From: an uncultured Flavobacterium sp.
GTDB lineage: Bacteria > Bacteroidota > Bacteroidia > Flavobacteriales > Flavobacteriaceae
Direction of reading: 5' to 3'
DNA: 64,000 nt
Assembly: GCA_913061465.1 (NCBI GenBank)
Contig: CAJXSU010000001.1
Span: forward strand, 84,717-148,716
The position numbers and the translations under genes are program-made. Under the pieces are notes generated by a model. That model made no database searches, was not told the origin of the DNA, and worked only from the letters and a program-made list of their open reading frames with translations. This document shows, in pieces, positions 63,733-64,000 of the stretch; position 1 is the stretch's first letter, and each line of letters opens with the position of its first letter.

Positions 63733-63763
63733 AAAAAAGTCTTACATTTCTGCAAGACTTTTT
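63733..63763. terminator. symmetrical terminator-like hairpin
   Basis: AAAAAGTCTT (63734-63743) and AAGACTTTTT (63754-63763) form a 10-bp stem around a 10-base loop, with T-runs on both strands. The left arm also overlaps a second 10-bp inverted repeat (ATTCAAGACT 63691-63700 / AGTCTTGAAT 63722-63731), so alternative foldings are possible. Confidence 0.65.
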
Positions 63764-63775
63764 ACTCTCATCTGA

Positions 63776-63790
63776 GGGCAATGAGGGATT
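63776..63790 (-). repeat. 15-base copy of the tRNA-Val 3' end
   Basis: The bases are identical to 63939-63953, which form the acceptor 3' strand and the 3' half of the T-stem of the tRNA. Beyond the 15 bases the two copies diverge. The copy also overlaps the AGGGAT hairpin at 63784-63800. It may be a relic of a second tRNA gene or a chance match within a mobile-repeat remnant. Confidence 0.5.
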
Positions 63791-63800
63791 GCAGATCCCT
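63784..63800. repeat. small inverted repeat AGGGAT-N5-ATCCCT, copy 2
   Basis: The arms are identical to those of the copy at 63618-63634, with loop TGCAG. It is directly followed by the bulged CACGGATGCA/TGCACTCCGTG inverted repeat, a composite structure typical of REP-type palindromic units. Confidence 0.55.
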
Positions 63801-63897
63801 GATCGAAACCACGGATGCAAATACAATCCTATGCACTCCGTGTATGCATTTTTTGTTTATAACAAAGACTGAAATAAATTCCTACTTTGTTGTAAAC

Positions 63898-63927
63898 AAA
63901 AAATCCTGATGAAAATTCATCAGGATT
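63898..63927 (-). terminator. rho-independent terminator after tRNA-Val
   Basis: A 12-bp stem (AATCCTGATGAA / TTCATCAGGATT, 63902-63913 and 63916-63927) lies 11 bases downstream of the tRNA 3' end, with T residues following in the minus-strand direction. It should end the tRNA transcript. Confidence 0.8.
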
Positions 63928-63937
63928 GTGAGTGATG

Positions 63938-64000
63938 TGGGCAATGAGGGATTCGAACCCCCGACCCCTTGGGTGTAAACCAAGTGCTCTGAACCAACTG
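63938..64000 (-). tRNA. tRNA-Val (UAC), partial
   Basis: On the minus strand, the window contains the tRNA from the D-loop to the 3' end. The D-stem 3' strand GAGC, the anticodon stem CTTGG/CCAAG with loop TTTACAC (anticodon TAC, codon GTA, valine), the 5-base variable loop GGGTC, the T-arm GGGGG-TTCGAAT-CCCTC, the acceptor strand ATTGCCC and the discriminator A are all in order. The CCA end is not encoded. The 5' end lies beyond the window. Confidence 0.95.

Larger units (their letters stand above)
63420..63937. other. 518-base non-coding region with hairpins and a tRNA-end repeat
   Basis: There is no credible gene. The part near 63420-63540 is AT-rich and should contain the promoter of the polysaccharide locus, but I find no exact -7/-33 pair. 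Beyond it are two AGGGAT-5-ATCCCT hairpins (63618-63634 and 63784-63800), two terminator-like hairpins, a bulged CACGGATGCA/TGCACTCCGTG inverted repeat near 63811-63842, and a 15-base copy of the tRNA 3' end. Confidence 0.7.

Noticed and set aside
1-64000. CRISPR arrays, complete insertion sequences and prophage genes
   Set aside because: No regularly spaced direct repeats, transposase, integrase or phage structural genes were seen in any frame.

Overview
The window comes from a member of the Bacteroidota, most likely the family Flavobacteriaceae. The DNA is AT-rich. It carries gldJ next to porU and porV (gliding motility and type IX secretion), a fused ResB/ResC cytochrome c biogenesis protein, Bacteroidota-type promoters with TAnnTTTG -7 boxes, few recognisable Shine-Dalgarno sites, and an UpxY-type NusG paralogue at the head of a capsule or O-antigen locus. 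The genus cannot be settled from the sequence alone.

Region 1 (1-18.3 kb) is core chromosome. On the + strand are ccsBA and a small membrane/TPR gene. A minus-strand run follows: porU, porV, cdd, a FabH-like ketosynthase, guaA and a LysM/binding-protein lipoprotein. The + strand then carries gldJ and murF, with a BadF-type GlcNAc kinase convergent to murF, and a CpsB/YwqE-type tyrosine phosphatase gene (+) that faces the polysaccharide locus.

Region 2 (18.4-63.4 kb) is one very large surface-polysaccharide locus. All 42 genes lie on the minus strand, many overlapping or separated by only a few bases. In transcription order it begins with rfbB/rfbA/rfbC-type dTDP-sugar genes preceded by a small nucleotidyltransferase. 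Next come the UpxY antiterminator, a cupin protein and UDP-glucose dehydrogenase. A UDP-GlcNAc(3NAc)A-type set (WbpA/B/D/E-like plus a WbpP-like epimerase) and a CDP-glucose set (rfbF, rfbG, epimerase, aminotransferase) follow. After these are a methyltransferase with two zinc-ribbon-like segments, an ATP-grasp protein paired with a 2-hydroxyacid dehydrogenase, the Wzx flippase, and a 4,6-dehydratase/aminotransferase/acetyltransferase/nucleotidyltransferase set of the legionaminate or bacillosamine type. Then come a Wzy-like polymerase, several glycosyltransferases, a CapK-like protein, a FemAB/GNAT-like protein, an N-formyltransferase with its own aminotransferase, a DUF354 protein and a 2-epimerase. 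The locus ends with an O-acylation set (MBOAT, SGNH, deacetylase), an initiating sugar transferase, Wza and a Wzc tyrosine autokinase with a striking (X-Tyr)n tail.

The genes together describe a Wzx/Wzy-type pathway: several activated, partly amino- and uronic-acid sugars are made in the cytoplasm, assembled on a lipid carrier, flipped by Wzx, polymerised by the Wzy candidate and exported through Wza/Wzc, with CpsB as the likely phosphatase for Wzc. Region 3 (63.4-64 kb) is non-coding, with hairpins, a short repeat of a tRNA 3' end, and a tRNA-Val cut by the window edge.

The most noteworthy features are the alternating tyrosine tail of Wzc, the methyltransferase with four CxxC motifs, the VanH/VanA-like pairing of a 2-hydroxyacid dehydrogenase with an ATP-grasp protein, incomplete sugar pathways (no rfbD, no NeuB/NeuA), and a decayed second copy of a sugar-transferase 3' end.
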